The position numbers and the translations under genes were made by a program. The notes beneath the pieces were generated by a model. The model saw only the letters and a list, made by a program, of their open reading frames with translations. It did no database searches and was not told the DNA's origin. Of a stretch of 64,000 bases of DNA, positions 28,857 to 37,373 are shown piece by piece. The stretch comes from an uncultured Clostridia bacterium (GTDB lineage Bacteria > Bacillota > Clostridia > Christensenellales > Pumilibacteraceae): contig CAMWMF010000001.1 in NCBI GenBank assembly GCA_947175335.1, positions 1-64,000 of the forward strand, read 5' to 3'. Within the stretch, counting starts at the first letter, position 1, and every line of letters begins with the position of its first letter.

Positions 28857-29615
28857 ATGCTTGGAGTATATTTCAACGGAACGGGCAACACAAAGCATTG
28901 TGTCGAATATTTTTTGAATCGGCTTGAAGGTGGCAGAGCCTACGAGATAGAGAGCGAGGGTGTAACTGCCGCTATACAATCGAGCGACGAGATAGTCTTT
29001 GCGTATCCCGTGTATTATTCCAATTTGCCCAAGATAGTCCGAGAGTTTATCGTTGGCAATGCCGAATTATGGCGCGGCAAGAAAATATTTATAATCGCAA
29101 CCATGGGCTTATTCAGCGGCGACGGCGCGGGGTGTTCGGCACGGTTATTCAAAAAGTACGGCGCAAAAACTTTAGGCGGGCTACACCTAAAAATGCCCGA
29201 TTGCATAGGCGATGTTAAGCTGCTTAAAAAGTCGCTTGACGAAAACCGCAAAATTATAATACAAGCCGAACGCAAAATGGACGCGGTGGTAAAAGAAATT
29301 AATGACGGCAAGTATCCGAAAGAGGGTTTGAATTTCTTTTATCATGTGGCGGGGCTGTTTGGACAGCGGTTGTATTTCCGTGGAAAAACAAAGCGTTATT
29401 ATACAAAAATCAAAACGGACGTCAGTAAGTGCGTAAAATGTGGCTTATGCGTTTCGTTATGCCCAATGTCGAACATAGCCATGGAAGATAAGGTAATCTT
29501 TCAAGATAAATGTACTATGTGTTATCGTTGCTTTGCAAATTGCCCCAAGCAGGCGATTACGATTATCGGTAAACAAGTATACGAACAATGTAAGTTTGAA
29601 AATTACAAGGAGTGA
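28857..29615 (+). CDS. EFR1-family flavodoxin/ferredoxin fusion
   Basis: Residues 1-150 form a flavodoxin-like domain (YFNGTGNTKHCVEYFL with the phosphate-binding loop NGTGNT). The C-terminal 60 residues hold two 4Fe-4S motifs, CVKCGLCVSLCP and CTMCYRCFANCP. This layout defines EFR1 ferredoxins, which are common electron carriers of anaerobic Clostridia. It starts 16 nt after glf, but a functional link is not obvious. Confidence 0.9.
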   Translation: MLGVYFNGTGNTKHCVEYFLNRLEGGRAYEIESEGVTAAIQSSDEIVFAYPVYYSNLPKIVREFIVGNAELWRGKKIFIIATMGLFSGDGAGCSARLFKKYGAKTLGGLHLKMPDCIGDVKLLKKSLDENRKIIIQAERKMDAVVKEINDGKYPKEGLNFFYHVAGLFGQRLYFRGKTKRYYTKIKTDVSKCVKCGLCVSLCPMSNIAMEDKVIFQDKCTMCYRCFANCPKQAITIIGKQVYEQCKFENYKE

Positions 29616-29621
29616 ACGTAT

Positions 29622-30338
29622 ATGGCGAGGTGGGATCCGTGGAGAGGATGCAAAAAGTGCAGTGACGGCTGTTTGCATTGCTATATTCACAAAGGCGATT
29701 TAAAAAGAAATATAAACACCAACGAAATTGTCAAGACCAAAGACTTTGAAAAGCCGATAGAAAAATTGAAAAACGGCGATTACAAAATGAAGTCCGGTCT
29801 TGTATATTTATGCTTTTCCACCGATTTTCTTATCGAGGAAGCGGACGAGTGGCGAAACGATTGTTGGCAAATGATCAAGCAAAGACAGGACTGTACTTTT
29901 TTGTTTTTGACTAAAAGAATAGATAGATTTATGAACTGTGTTCCAAACGATTGGGGCGACGGATACGACAACGTGGTCGTTTGTTGCACGATTGAAAATC
30001 AAAAGAACGCCGATTATAAATTATCGCTTTTCAAAGACCTGCCTATAAAACACAAGTGCATAACCGCGCAACCGTTGTTGGAGAAAATAGATATAGAAAA
30101 GTATCTGGACGGTATCGAATTGGTTGTGGTAGGCGGGGAATCGGATATAAACGCGCGGGTATTTAACTACGATTGGGCGTTGGATATTCGAGAGCAGTGT
30201 ATAAGAAAAAACGTCAGCTTTGAATTTAGACAGTGCGGAACGTATACGGTTAAAGACGGAAAACAATACAAAATCCAAACGAAAGATTTGTGCAAGCAAG
30301 CGCGATTGGCAAATATAAACTATAAAGGACAAGCTTAA
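29622..30338 (+). CDS. DUF5131 family protein (phage Gp37/Gp68-like)
   Basis: The 238-residue protein matches the DUF5131 pattern: an N-terminal WDPWRGCKKCSDGCLHCYI with four clustered cysteines, FLFLTKRIDRF, and VVGGESDINARVF near the C-terminus. The cysteine set CxxCxxxCxxC suggests an Fe-S or zinc site, and the family is often compared with radical-SAM-like folds. Its reaction is unknown. AAGGAG lies 6 nt before the ATG, and the gene sits 6 nt after the EFR1 ferredoxin, a possible electron donor. Confidence 0.82.
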   Translation: MARWDPWRGCKKCSDGCLHCYIHKGDLKRNINTNEIVKTKDFEKPIEKLKNGDYKMKSGLVYLCFSTDFLIEEADEWRNDCWQMIKQRQDCTFLFLTKRIDRFMNCVPNDWGDGYDNVVVCCTIENQKNADYKLSLFKDLPIKHKCITAQPLLEKIDIEKYLDGIELVVVGGESDINARVFNYDWALDIREQCIRKNVSFEFRQCGTYTVKDGKQYKIQTKDLCKQARLANINYKGQA

Positions 30339-30341
30339 AAC

Positions 30342-31019
30342 ATGAATAAGCAAACATATTCACTAATAGAAAATTACATGCTTAGTTGTATGCGCGACGC
30401 CGCGCACGACAAGGAGCATATTTACAGAGTGCTGTATAACGCACTCAATATAGCACAAGCGGAAAGCGATGTGGACTACGACGTGCTTATAACCGCGTGC
30501 GTGCTTCACGATATAGGTAGAGATGAACAATTCAAAAATCCCAAGCTCGACCACGCCGAAGTGGGCGGGGATAAGGCGTATAAGTTTTTGATTGACAACG
30601 GCTTTTCGGCTGAATTTGCGGAGCGTGTCAAAAGCTGTATCGTCACGCATAGGTTTCGCAAAAGCCGCCCGCCCGAAAGCACGGAAGCCAAAATACTGTT
30701 CGACGCGGACAAGCTTGACGTTACGGGCGCAATGGGCATCGCGCGCACGCTTATGTACAAGAGCGGCGTGGGCGAACCTCTGTATTCGATTGGCACGGAC
30801 GGAATGCCGTCAAACGGCGAGGGCGACGAACAGCCGTCGTTTTTTCAGGAATACAACTTTAAACTGAAAAACCTTTACGACAAGTTTTACACCGAAAAAG
30901 GGCGGCAACTGGCTGCGGAACGCAAAAGCGCGGCAAAAGCGTTTTACGACAGCCTATACGCCGAAGTGGAAAGTGCGTATAAAAGCGGTAAGCAATTACT
31001 GAAAGATTTTGTTGATTGA
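30342..31019 (+). CDS. HD-domain phosphohydrolase
   Basis: The 225-residue protein has the metal-binding order H...HD...D: DAAHDKEHIYRVLYNA, the core VLHDIGRDEQF, and FDADKLDVTGAMGIAR. This is the HD superfamily pattern for metal-dependent phosphohydrolases acting on nucleotides. The exact substrate cannot be told. The ATG is 3 nt after the previous stop codon, so the gene is probably translationally coupled. Confidence 0.85.
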   Translation: MNKQTYSLIENYMLSCMRDAAHDKEHIYRVLYNALNIAQAESDVDYDVLITACVLHDIGRDEQFKNPKLDHAEVGGDKAYKFLIDNGFSAEFAERVKSCIVTHRFRKSRPPESTEAKILFDADKLDVTGAMGIARTLMYKSGVGEPLYSIGTDGMPSNGEGDEQPSFFQEYNFKLKNLYDKFYTEKGRQLAAERKSAAKAFYDSLYAEVESAYKSGKQLLKDFVD

Positions 31020-31047
31020 AAAAGTATAAGAGTATTTGGAGTTTACA

Positions 31048-31608
31048 ATGAGCGAAATAATGATATTTGCCGATAGGCAGCAATTTAGGGATTGGCTTGG
31101 TGAGCATTGCATGTCCGAGGACGGCGTTTGGCTTTTGTTCGGGAAGGGCGGCGGCCTCAAGACTTTAAAAGCGGAGGAAGCGTTAGAGGAAGCGCTTTGC
31201 TTCGGCTGGATCGATGGGCAAATGCAAAGCATAGACGACAAAACGTATAAGAAGTATTTTTGTCGGCGGCGTGATAACAGCAAGTGGTCGGAAAAGAATA
31301 AGGCGCTTGTGAAGAGCCTTGAACAGCGCGGACTTATGACCGATTTCGGAAGAAGTAAAATCCAAGAAGCCAAACAAAACGGACAATGGGACGCGCAAAA
31401 GCCGTCGGCGATTACCGACGAACAAATCGCGCAATTATCGGAATTGTTAAAAGCGTATGAGCCTGCGTATAGCAATTTCCAAGCAATGTCGCCGTCTGTT
31501 AGGAAAACGTATACGCGCGCATACTTGGACGCCAAGACTGACGCGGGGCGCGAAAAACGCATTGCGTGGATGGTGGACAGGCTCAACAAAAATCTTAAAC
31601 CTATGTAA
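31048..31608 (+). CDS. YdeI/OmpD-associated family protein
   Basis: The 186-residue protein has the family features FADRQQFRDWLGEHC, a Gly-rich turn, EEALCFGWIDGQ, KYFCRRRDNSKWSEKN and the C-terminal AREKRI-like helix (DAGREKRIAWMVDRL). Members are loosely called bacteriocin-protection proteins; the molecular function is unclear. ATG 31048 is used rather than an in-frame TTG at 31036 that serves as ribosome binding site (TTGGAG). Confidence 0.85.
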   Translation: MSEIMIFADRQQFRDWLGEHCMSEDGVWLLFGKGGGLKTLKAEEALEEALCFGWIDGQMQSIDDKTYKKYFCRRRDNSKWSEKNKALVKSLEQRGLMTDFGRSKIQEAKQNGQWDAQKPSAITDEQIAQLSELLKAYEPAYSNFQAMSPSVRKTYTRAYLDAKTDAGREKRIAWMVDRLNKNLKPM

Positions 31609-31667
31609 TTTGTTTTTGTACTGCATATAAACCCAAACACTAAATTTTAAAATAATGTTAAAAGGGT

Positions 31668-31696
31668 TTGACAAAGTAATTAAATAATGGTATAAT
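31668..31696 (+). promoter_or_regulatory. Promoter of the tRNA cluster
   Basis: TTGACA at 31668-31673 and TATAAT at 31691-31696 are 17 bp apart. The first tRNA begins 17 bp downstream. Confidence 0.85.
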
Positions 31697-31712
31697 CACA
31701 GTCGAAAAGGAT

Positions 31713-31787
31713 GCGGAAATGGCTCAATGGTAGAGCAGTAGCTTCCCAAGCTGAAGGTTGCGGGTTCGATTCCCGTTTTCCGCTCCA
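31713..31787 (+). tRNA. tRNA-Gly (CCC)
   Basis: The acceptor stem GCGGAAA/TTTCCGC, D arm GCTC/GAGC and T arm GCGGG-TTCGATT-CCCGT are present, and CCA is encoded. The anticodon loop TTCCCAA gives CCC. The outer anticodon stem has one mismatch and one wobble pair. Confidence 0.9.
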
Positions 31788-31829
31788 AAACGGAAACGGT
31801 AACGCCCCAACGATTCCGTTATCCGTTGC

Positions 31830-31905
31830 CGAGGTGTAGCGCAGTTGGTAGCGCGCATGGTTAGGGACCATGAGGCCGCGAGTTCGAGTCTCGCCACTTC
31901 GACCA
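31830..31905 (+). tRNA. tRNA-Pro (AGG)
   Basis: The acceptor stem CGAGGTG/CACTTCG, D arm GCGC/GCGC and T arm GCGAG/CTCGC are present, with encoded CCA. The anticodon arm CATGG-TTAGGGA-CCATG gives AGG, which would need A34 modification or would read CCU. Confidence 0.9.
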
Positions 31906-31949
31906 TATTAATACCGAACGACAAGCTCCGCGCTTGTCGTTTGAATTGT

Positions 31950-32038
31950 GGAGCGGTATCGAAGTGGTCATAACGGGCCTGACTCGAAATCAGGTAGCCC
32001 GCAAGGGCTCGTGGGTTCGAATCCCACCCGCTCCGCCA
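31950..32038 (+). tRNA. tRNA-Ser (CGA), integration target
   Basis: This 89-nt class II tRNA has acceptor stem GGAGCGG/CCGCTCC, anticodon arm CTGA-CTCGAAA-TCAG (CGA), a long variable arm AGCCCGC-AA-GGGCT and encoded CCA. Its last 25 bases (32014-32038) are duplicated at 46721-46745, marking insertion of the 14.7-kb element. The tRNA stays complete at the left end, and its native terminator now lies beyond attR at 46748-46793. Confidence 0.93.
32014..32038 (+). other. attL core
   Basis: GGTTCGAATCCCACCCGCTC followed by CGCCA forms the 3' end of tRNA-Ser and is identical to 46721-46745. Identity stops on both sides, which defines a 25-bp core. Confidence 0.92.
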
Positions 32039-32145
32039 CGAAATTCGGGCAAATCGTAAGGTTAAGCCCGTTTTTTGTTGCGTTTTTGATACGTCTTGAC
32101 CACAAATAGGGTAAAAATCGGGTGATTTTGACCACTTGCAACTAT

Positions 32146-32169
32146 TTGCCCCCAATCTGCCCCCAAAAC
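32146..32169. repeat. Putative integrase arm-type site, left
   Basis: Two tandem TGCCCCCAA units 11 bp apart form a 24-bp block that recurs with one difference at 46589-46612. It lies about 107 bp inside attL, mirroring the right-hand copy. Apart from a weak hairpin at about 32047-32078, the rest of 32039-32208 holds nothing else I can identify. Confidence 0.65.
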
Positions 32170-32208
32170 CAACTAATCAAAATTTCAGCATTTCCTATTC
32201 TGTCTATC

Positions 32209-33510
32209 TTAAAAAGGCAAATCGTCACTACTATCATCAATATGTAGTTCGGCGCGAAGTTCATCCACAATCGTTTTAAGATATTTATAAGCCAGCTTTT
32301 TGGATATAACGGTCAACTTCTTTTTATGCAGTTCAGTGACCAGCTTTTCCAATTCAAGAGAAATATCACGTTCCGGCTGTTCTTTTTGATTAAGTAATAT
32401 CAAAACCTTTTCAAAAAGTATTTCCGCCGTAGGATCGGCCTCGGATTCAACCTTGTCCATATCGTAAAAAATGCCGTAGCCTTGTATCATTTTAAATCTA
32501 CGCAAAATATTGTCAAGCAAAACAAACTGTTCATATGTGCATGTCGAAGCTCCGTCCTTAGACATTTTGGTCGCATACTTAAAAACCTCGTGCCATGCAT
32601 TGCCCTCTACACAATCCATCATGCAGCTATATCCAACAGGAGTGTCCTTAATGTTTTGCATGGTTACCTTTTGACCGTTAATAAGCAAATAGAAAATTTT
32701 TTGCAACATTATCTCAAGCTTAGAGAACAGACGAACCGGCACCTTACTTCCATGACTGAAACTATATTTACACACTTCCGTTTTAGGAAAATCAAGATTT
32801 TTATTAAGTAGAAACAAGCAATGCAAATGCGGATGATATTCGTACGGATTAATGACAATCTCAAAACTCCGTATTGCGCCGACAAATCCGTATTGTTCAA
32901 AATCGATTTCCGCAATCTTGCCGAAGCCTTGAAAATAGCGGATTATTTTTTTCAAACTACTTTGCATTTTATTTAATATGTCTTTTAAAATATCGCCTTT
33001 AACGTTCGGTACAGTAAAGACAATATGATAAAGGTCATAATCTTTTAAAAGCTGTTCAAATAGTAAATGAAATTCATATAAGCGTTTTGCCTGCTTTAAG
33101 TGATTGCATAAACTACACCATCTATTATGGCAATGATAAACTCTTTTTAAATTGAAATATCCACTTTCTTTATAATGGTCGCCAATCCATGTTTTGTGGC
33201 AATCACGCACACGCTGCGCAGCGGTCGCATATCGTTCAAGGTTAGTATCTAAGTACATTTGATAATAATGCTCAGCGTACACTTGATTATATTCGGATCT
33301 ATGCTGAACTTCATCAAAATAATCAGTGGGAAGCTTGACCTCGTCAGGCACTTCGGTTATAGGATTACGGTCGAATTCGATTTGCGCGTCGCGGCGCACG
33401 TTTTGTTCATGCAATGCTATCGCTTCTAAACGCTCCCGTTCCTTTTCGGCAACAGCATTGCTTACGTGATCAGTTAAATTTCGAATATGACGTGTGTTTA
33501 CTCTTTTCAT
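32209..33510 (-). CDS. Rolling-circle replication initiator (Rep_1 type)
   Basis: The 433-residue protein has a zinc-like cluster (CHNRWCSLCNHLKQAKR), the metal-binding HUH motif in EYHPHLHCLFLLN and a catalytic tyrosine in HEVFKYATKM, the order seen in Rep_1 (plasmid RCR) initiators. It would nick the double-strand origin and start rolling-circle synthesis. The start at 33510 (MKRVNTRHIRNL) avoids upstream codons that come from a hairpin in the origin region; the ribosome binding site is weak. It is the last gene of the long minus-strand operon but is separated from the others by 770 bp of origin-like DNA. Confidence 0.85.
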   Translation of the reverse strand: MKRVNTRHIRNLTDHVSNAVAEKERERLEAIALHEQNVRRDAQIEFDRNPITEVPDEVKLPTDYFDEVQHRSEYNQVYAEHYYQMYLDTNLERYATAAQRVRDCHKTWIGDHYKESGYFNLKRVYHCHNRWCSLCNHLKQAKRLYEFHLLFEQLLKDYDLYHIVFTVPNVKGDILKDILNKMQSSLKKIIRYFQGFGKIAEIDFEQYGFVGAIRSFEIVINPYEYHPHLHCLFLLNKNLDFPKTEVCKYSFSHGSKVPVRLFSKLEIMLQKIFYLLINGQKVTMQNIKDTPVGYSCMMDCVEGNAWHEVFKYATKMSKDGASTCTYEQFVLLDNILRRFKMIQGYGIFYDMDKVESEADPTAEILFEKVLILLNQKEQPERDISLELEKLVTELHKKKLTVISKKLAYKYLKTIVDELRAELHIDDSSDDLPF

Positions 33511-33741
33511 AACTACGATTCCCATCACTGCGTGACTACTTAGTTCTAATATATCAAGAGGTTGCCCAAGCGGCGCTACGCGCCGCTCGGTCAACCTATT
33601 CGAGTCCACGTTCCGCCGACGGTGGCAAGCCTTCCGCTCGGCGGGACGTGGGTTTATTTTTTAGCCGCCGCTGGCGGCTCAGGTGTTTGGCTTGTCCTGC
33701 CCGAACAGCTTGTCCGTTCGTTCGGCCTAACAGTAGACTAA

Positions 33742-33998
33742 GGACTTCCGAGTTTCGCACTCCGTTTGCATAACTGCTTGAGTTTCGAACAATTGCCTGC
33801 CGGCTTTTCTTTGAGTTTCGAACAGACCTGCGAACATCCGGTCAAAACTCTGCGAGTTTCGAACAGATGGTCACAGCTCTGGTCAAAACTCTTTGACGGG
33901 CACAAGGCCCTGCGTAGGGTAGGCAATTGGTCAAAACTACGGCGCAGTTTCGCAAGCCGTGTGCATAACCGCTGCGAGGTCGCAGCTCTCGGAAGTCC
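33742..33998. other. Candidate replication origin (repeat-rich, non-coding)
   Basis: An 11-bp perfect inverted repeat (33742-33752 and 33988-33998) encloses three copies of GAGTTTCGAACA (33780, 33813, 33854) and three oppositely oriented GGTCAAAACT copies (33840, 33881, 33929). The second and third kinds abut to form a hairpin at 33840-33864. Shorter GC-rich hairpins flank it at about 33567-33590 and 33662-33680. The dense inverted repeats upstream of rep fit a double- or single-strand origin or a phage packaging signal. The remaining DNA of 33511-34177 holds no gene. Confidence 0.6.
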
Positions 33999-34177
33999 GC
34001 CGCGCGTGGACGTCGCGGCATAAGGTGCGCGCTATGGCGCGCGGATTGATTAAATAGGGGGCTACGCCAGCGACTTAATGTTGTAGTCGTTTTTCTTTTT
34101 TATAGGCTCGCGTTCGTCCGGCGTTACCGTTCGTTAAAGGCAGATGCTAACTACGTTACTAACCGCGCGAAAAATGC

Positions 34178-34206
34178 TTGACAAGTGCCGTTTAGCGGCG
34201 TATAAT
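34178..34206 (+). promoter_or_regulatory. Strong promoter of the element small RNA
   Basis: TTGACA at 34178-34183 and TATAAT at 34201-34206 are 17 bp apart, on the strand opposite to the surrounding operon. Confidence 0.82.
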
Positions 34207-34212
34207 AATTAT

Positions 34213-34279
34213 AGAGTTGCTTTAAGCTTGTTTTTGCAAGACACTAAGCCGCAAGGGCGATACTGCAACTCTTTTTTTT
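34213..34279 (+). ncRNA. Candidate small RNA of the element (about 67 nt)
   Basis: From the predicted start the RNA folds with AGAGTTGC (34213-34220) pairing GCAACTCT (34265-34272), which is followed at once by a run of T. An inner CTTG...CAAG hairpin lies at 34227-34240. A small promoter-terminator unit next to a rolling-circle origin suggests a copy-control RNA, a replication primer or a decoy, but I cannot choose between these. Confidence 0.6.
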
Positions 34280-34281
34280 GC

Positions 34282-34827
34282 CTATTTATCGCCGTCATCA
34301 CTGTCGGCTTTATTTTTTTGGTTATTCTTATCATAACGCAACCTTAAATGTTCAGGCATAGTTAAACTTTTATTATGTGGAGCAAACATACGTTTGGGAT
34401 GTTTATGAGGACGTTTTAAATACATAGGTTCAGGATCACTTCTATCAGGATTAGGAAATATTTTCTCATAATCGCCATTTTTCACATATTTATTATCTTC
34501 CGTACAATGAATAGCTTCTCTATGCACAAAGCAGTCATCTACCTTTTCCGAATTATTTCGATTCACTTGTTCTTCATCAATCACAAGAGTAGTTCTACCT
34601 TTGTTTGGCTTAAATCTCGCCCAAAAGGGGAATTTGCTCGGAAATTTATTTTGTGAATTTTCTTGCGCAGATTGTTCAGTCTGAACATTAATATGATTAT
34701 TTGCCACGGGAACTTGTTCCGCTTTTTCTTTTTTAGCTTTGTCTGCATACCACTTACGTATTTTATATTTCTCGCGGCTCGATCGAACTCTATTCAGCGG
34801 ATTATTCCGATTGTTGTTCTTGCTCAT
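34282..34827 (-). CDS. Hypothetical charged protein, 181 aa
   Basis: No family is recognised. The protein is rich in Asn, Lys, Arg and Glu, with a basic N-terminus (SSREKYKIRKWYADKAKK), no cysteine pairs and no membrane segment, and looks largely disordered. A conserved-looking tail contains PEPMYLKRPHKHPKRMF. It overlaps the upstream 112-aa gene by 26 nt. Its position after Zot suggests a DNA-handling or assembly role, which is inference only. Confidence 0.6.
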   Translation of the reverse strand: MSKNNNRNNPLNRVRSSREKYKIRKWYADKAKKEKAEQVPVANNHINVQTEQSAQENSQNKFPSKFPFWARFKPNKGRTTLVIDEEQVNRNNSEKVDDCFVHREAIHCTEDNKYVKNGDYEKIFPNPDRSDPEPMYLKRPHKHPKRMFAPHNKSLTMPEHLRLRYDKNNQKNKADSDDGDK

Positions 34828-35140
34828 TAGTAGCACCATCCTTATTTTGTAATAACGCTGGCTGTACTTGACCTTCGACTTTTTGCGGAATGAAATGCGC
34901 GTTAAACCATTTCTGATAAACCTTATTCGTTTTACTGATTTTTCTGTACCGTCTTTTTAGTGCCTTGTATATTTGCTTGTACACCTTTTCAATATACTTT
35001 TGCGGAACATAATCGGCAACGTCCAACGTCACAGCAAAAGACTGAAAAAATCGTACATGTAGCTCATCCAACAAATCATTTTCATTATAGTTAATCTTTT
35101 GATTAGGGTTAAAATCAAGCGGCTTTTTTCTGAATATCAT
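34802..35140 (-). CDS. Hypothetical protein, 112 aa
   Basis: This small soluble protein has a basic central helix (YIEKVYKQIYKALKRRYRK) and a Gln/Glu-rich tail. No family is recognised. It overlaps the Zot gene by 26 nt and the next gene by 26 nt, so all three are translationally coupled. Confidence 0.6.
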   Translation of the reverse strand: MIFRKKPLDFNPNQKINYNENDLLDELHVRFFQSFAVTLDVADYVPQKYIEKVYKQIYKALKRRYRKISKTNKVYQKWFNAHFIPQKVEGQVQPALLQNKDGATNEQEQQSE

Positions 35141-35963
35141 TTTTATTCCTCTCGCTCCTTTTCATGTAAAAATTATCCGGAAGCTCATCATCGAATTTTT
35201 GAAGGAACTTCACATAACCTTCTAAACTATCCTCGGTAGGCTCGGCAACAGCATAATCTATGTCTTTATCCATATGCCCGTCATAAAACTTAGGCTTGCA
35301 GCTCCGGCTATCATAACACTTAAATACGTTATAATCCGCCGTTACTATTTCCTCGATATAACAATGCTTGTCTTGCTGTCCGCTCGACATATACCTATCA
35401 AAAAGCTGACTATTCGGGATGTGGCGTATAGTCCACTGTAAACGACAAGGCTGCCCCAAAAGGTCATACTTAATATCAAGCTTAACTATCTCAATAAAGC
35501 CCGCTAAATCCCTAATATTAGGATCAATCAACATAGGACGCTGCGTATCCAACCAAAAATCCAAATAGTTATGGCCGTGCTGTTCAAAGAAACGACTTTG
35601 CCAATCTGGATAATATAACGCCATTCGACTATTAAAATACTTTTGAGCCTCGGTAATGCAATAAAATTCATAAGGAATTGAAAAATGCGTTTCGACAAAA
35701 AGATTTTTGAAACCAAGCTTGTAAGGGTTAATGCGACGGCTCAAACGTGGGCTATAACCAAATTTTCGCATTGTAATATCATAATTAGCCGCTATGCAAT
35801 GTGAGGGAATAGTTTGGATTTTATCAAAACCATTTACAATCTTATTAGATAACTCGTTTTGCATAGCACGATTGCGCTGCCTATCAAAAGCAGCTTCACA
35901 TGCTGCATGAGTTATAAAACAGGTTTTACCGGTTCGCGGGGGCGCAAAGACTATTGTTATCAT
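35115..35963 (-). CDS. Zot/pI-type filamentous phage assembly ATPase
   Basis: The 282-residue protein begins with a Walker A loop (FAPPRTGKTCFITHA). It continues with a Walker B-like strand YCITEAQKYFNSR and the segment FFEQHGHNYLDFWLDTQRP, where Zot proteins have a conserved HRH...D...TQ block. In filamentous phages pI drives virion assembly and extrusion. The transmembrane helix usual in the middle of pI is not evident, so export may rely on neighbouring membrane proteins. Its ATG overlaps the upstream stop codon by 4 nt. Confidence 0.82.
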   Translation of the reverse strand: MITIVFAPPRTGKTCFITHAACEAAFDRQRNRAMQNELSNKIVNGFDKIQTIPSHCIAANYDITMRKFGYSPRLSRRINPYKLGFKNLFVETHFSIPYEFYCITEAQKYFNSRMALYYPDWQSRFFEQHGHNYLDFWLDTQRPMLIDPNIRDLAGFIEIVKLDIKYDLLGQPCRLQWTIRHIPNSQLFDRYMSSGQQDKHCYIEEIVTADYNVFKCYDSRSCKPKFYDGHMDKDIDYAVAEPTEDSLEGYVKFLQKFDDELPDNFYMKRSERNKNDIQKKAA

Positions 35964-37372
35964 GACTTACCGCCTGCAATTAAATGGACTATCAGTCTGA
36001 ATGGCGCGGTTATAAGCCACCACAAGCCTTTTAACAGCCACGATAACGCTTTGCCAATGCTTTTTAATATGCTTTTCATTATCGCGCCGAAAGAAGGTGA
36101 TAAAAGACTAAATACAAACAAGAGAATAGGCAGTAACGCAACGGCAACAAAAATAGCCGCGACAGCAACAACTGTTTCCACAAAGTTAGCTGTACCATTA
36201 AAAAGTTTTACAATACAGTTCCAAATATACTGCCAAAAACTAATAGACTTCCAAGGCTCAGGCTTAGGAATTATAGCGGATACACGGTTATCTATGGTAC
36301 CAAGATTATACGTAACGCCATCTTTTTCAAATTTAAGGCGTAATATTGTAGTATCCAACGGCTTTAAAGTCCACATTTTAATATTCCCGGGGTATCCTGA
36401 TGTTTTCGTTTCGTTATAAAAAACGACCACCCATTCGTAATCTTTGCCGTTTTCCTTTTTAGGAACGGTTATGCCAAAATTTTTGCTAAACTCCGCAGGC
36501 GTTGAAATCGCTTTATAGCTTTTAAATTCAGTACCTGCGGGCCAATCTACAAGCCAATGTTTATATACATCACGGCTATACGATATTTCATTATCACACT
36601 GAACAACTACATTTTTTACCCCAGAAACATTACTGCCGTCAATATACGATTGTTTATACTCAATTTGCGCTTCTAAAAGATTAGACATTTTAATGTCAGT
36701 ATCAAATGCAATATAAAAGGTATTAGTTTGCGACTTATACCCCGCCCAGCCTATCGGTAAAACTGTACTATAATCAAACCCAACAAACTTGTCCATGACA
36801 ACAATAGTGTCAAAATAGGTATAACTATATTCATATTTATCATTTATTTGCGTTACAGTCCAAATTTGCCCGATAGAAACGGAATCATATGTTACCACTT
36901 GTGAACCGTTAGGCTTACTATCAACGGGATAGTCTAACCTACTTATACAATATTTTTGGATATCGGAATCCGCAACCTTAAAATCAATTACCTTATACTT
37001 AAAAAATTTACCATTCCAATCCACTTTTTCAAGTTCATAGCTTTTAAAGTCTAACTCCGTAGAAAATAAAGCAATATTCATAACAACATACGTGAAATCT
37101 CGTATATCACCAACTTGATGAACATATATAAAAAGCTCTTTATCCGAGGATATTGCTATTTGCATGACCTCGGTCACCTTATGCTTTGATTTGTCAATCC
37201 ATTCGTCAACACTAAATGTAGAATCCTTATGCAAATCGTCCAAAACGCCTGTATATCGTTCCGTATCGGCAAAAGCGGGCGATATAAACCACCCGCTTAC
37301 CAACATTAGAACAAGTAACAACAGCATAAGCAATACGCATAAATAACTGTTTTTTACTTGCTTCTTTGTCAT
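35960..37372 (-). CDS. Secreted, C-terminally anchored surface protein, 470 aa
   Basis: A signal peptide (positively charged start, a leucine-rich core LCVLLMLLLLVLMLVSG, cleavage after AFA near residue 36) is followed by an exported domain of about 340 residues. The C-terminus has a transmembrane helix (VVAVAAIFVAVALLPILLFVF) and amphipathic Trp-rich helices. No family is recognised. In a filamentous phage this place, beside Zot, is usual for minor coat or adsorption proteins (pIII/pVI type). ATG 37372 follows the previous stop codon by one base. Confidence 0.72.
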   Translation of the reverse strand: MTKKQVKNSYLCVLLMLLLLVLMLVSGWFISPAFADTERYTGVLDDLHKDSTFSVDEWIDKSKHKVTEVMQIAISSDKELFIYVHQVGDIRDFTYVVMNIALFSTELDFKSYELEKVDWNGKFFKYKVIDFKVADSDIQKYCISRLDYPVDSKPNGSQVVTYDSVSIGQIWTVTQINDKYEYSYTYFDTIVVMDKFVGFDYSTVLPIGWAGYKSQTNTFYIAFDTDIKMSNLLEAQIEYKQSYIDGSNVSGVKNVVVQCDNEISYSRDVYKHWLVDWPAGTEFKSYKAISTPAEFSKNFGITVPKKENGKDYEWVVVFYNETKTSGYPGNIKMWTLKPLDTTILRLKFEKDGVTYNLGTIDNRVSAIIPKPEPWKSISFWQYIWNCIVKLFNGTANFVETVVAVAAIFVAVALLPILLFVFSLLSPSFGAIMKSILKSIGKALSWLLKGLWWLITAPFRLIVHLIAGGKS

Positions 37373-37373
37373 A

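Noticed and set aside
33766..34023. Plus-strand open frame through the repeat region before rep
   Set aside because: The reading frame merely translates the GAGTTTCGAAC repeats (SFEQ units); no ribosome binding site, and the region looks like an origin.
34144..34347. Plus-strand 67-codon frame with a hydrophobic end, considered as a phage coat protein
   Set aside because: It spans a consensus promoter and an intrinsic terminator and runs into a gene on the other strand; it has no ribosome binding site or signal peptide.
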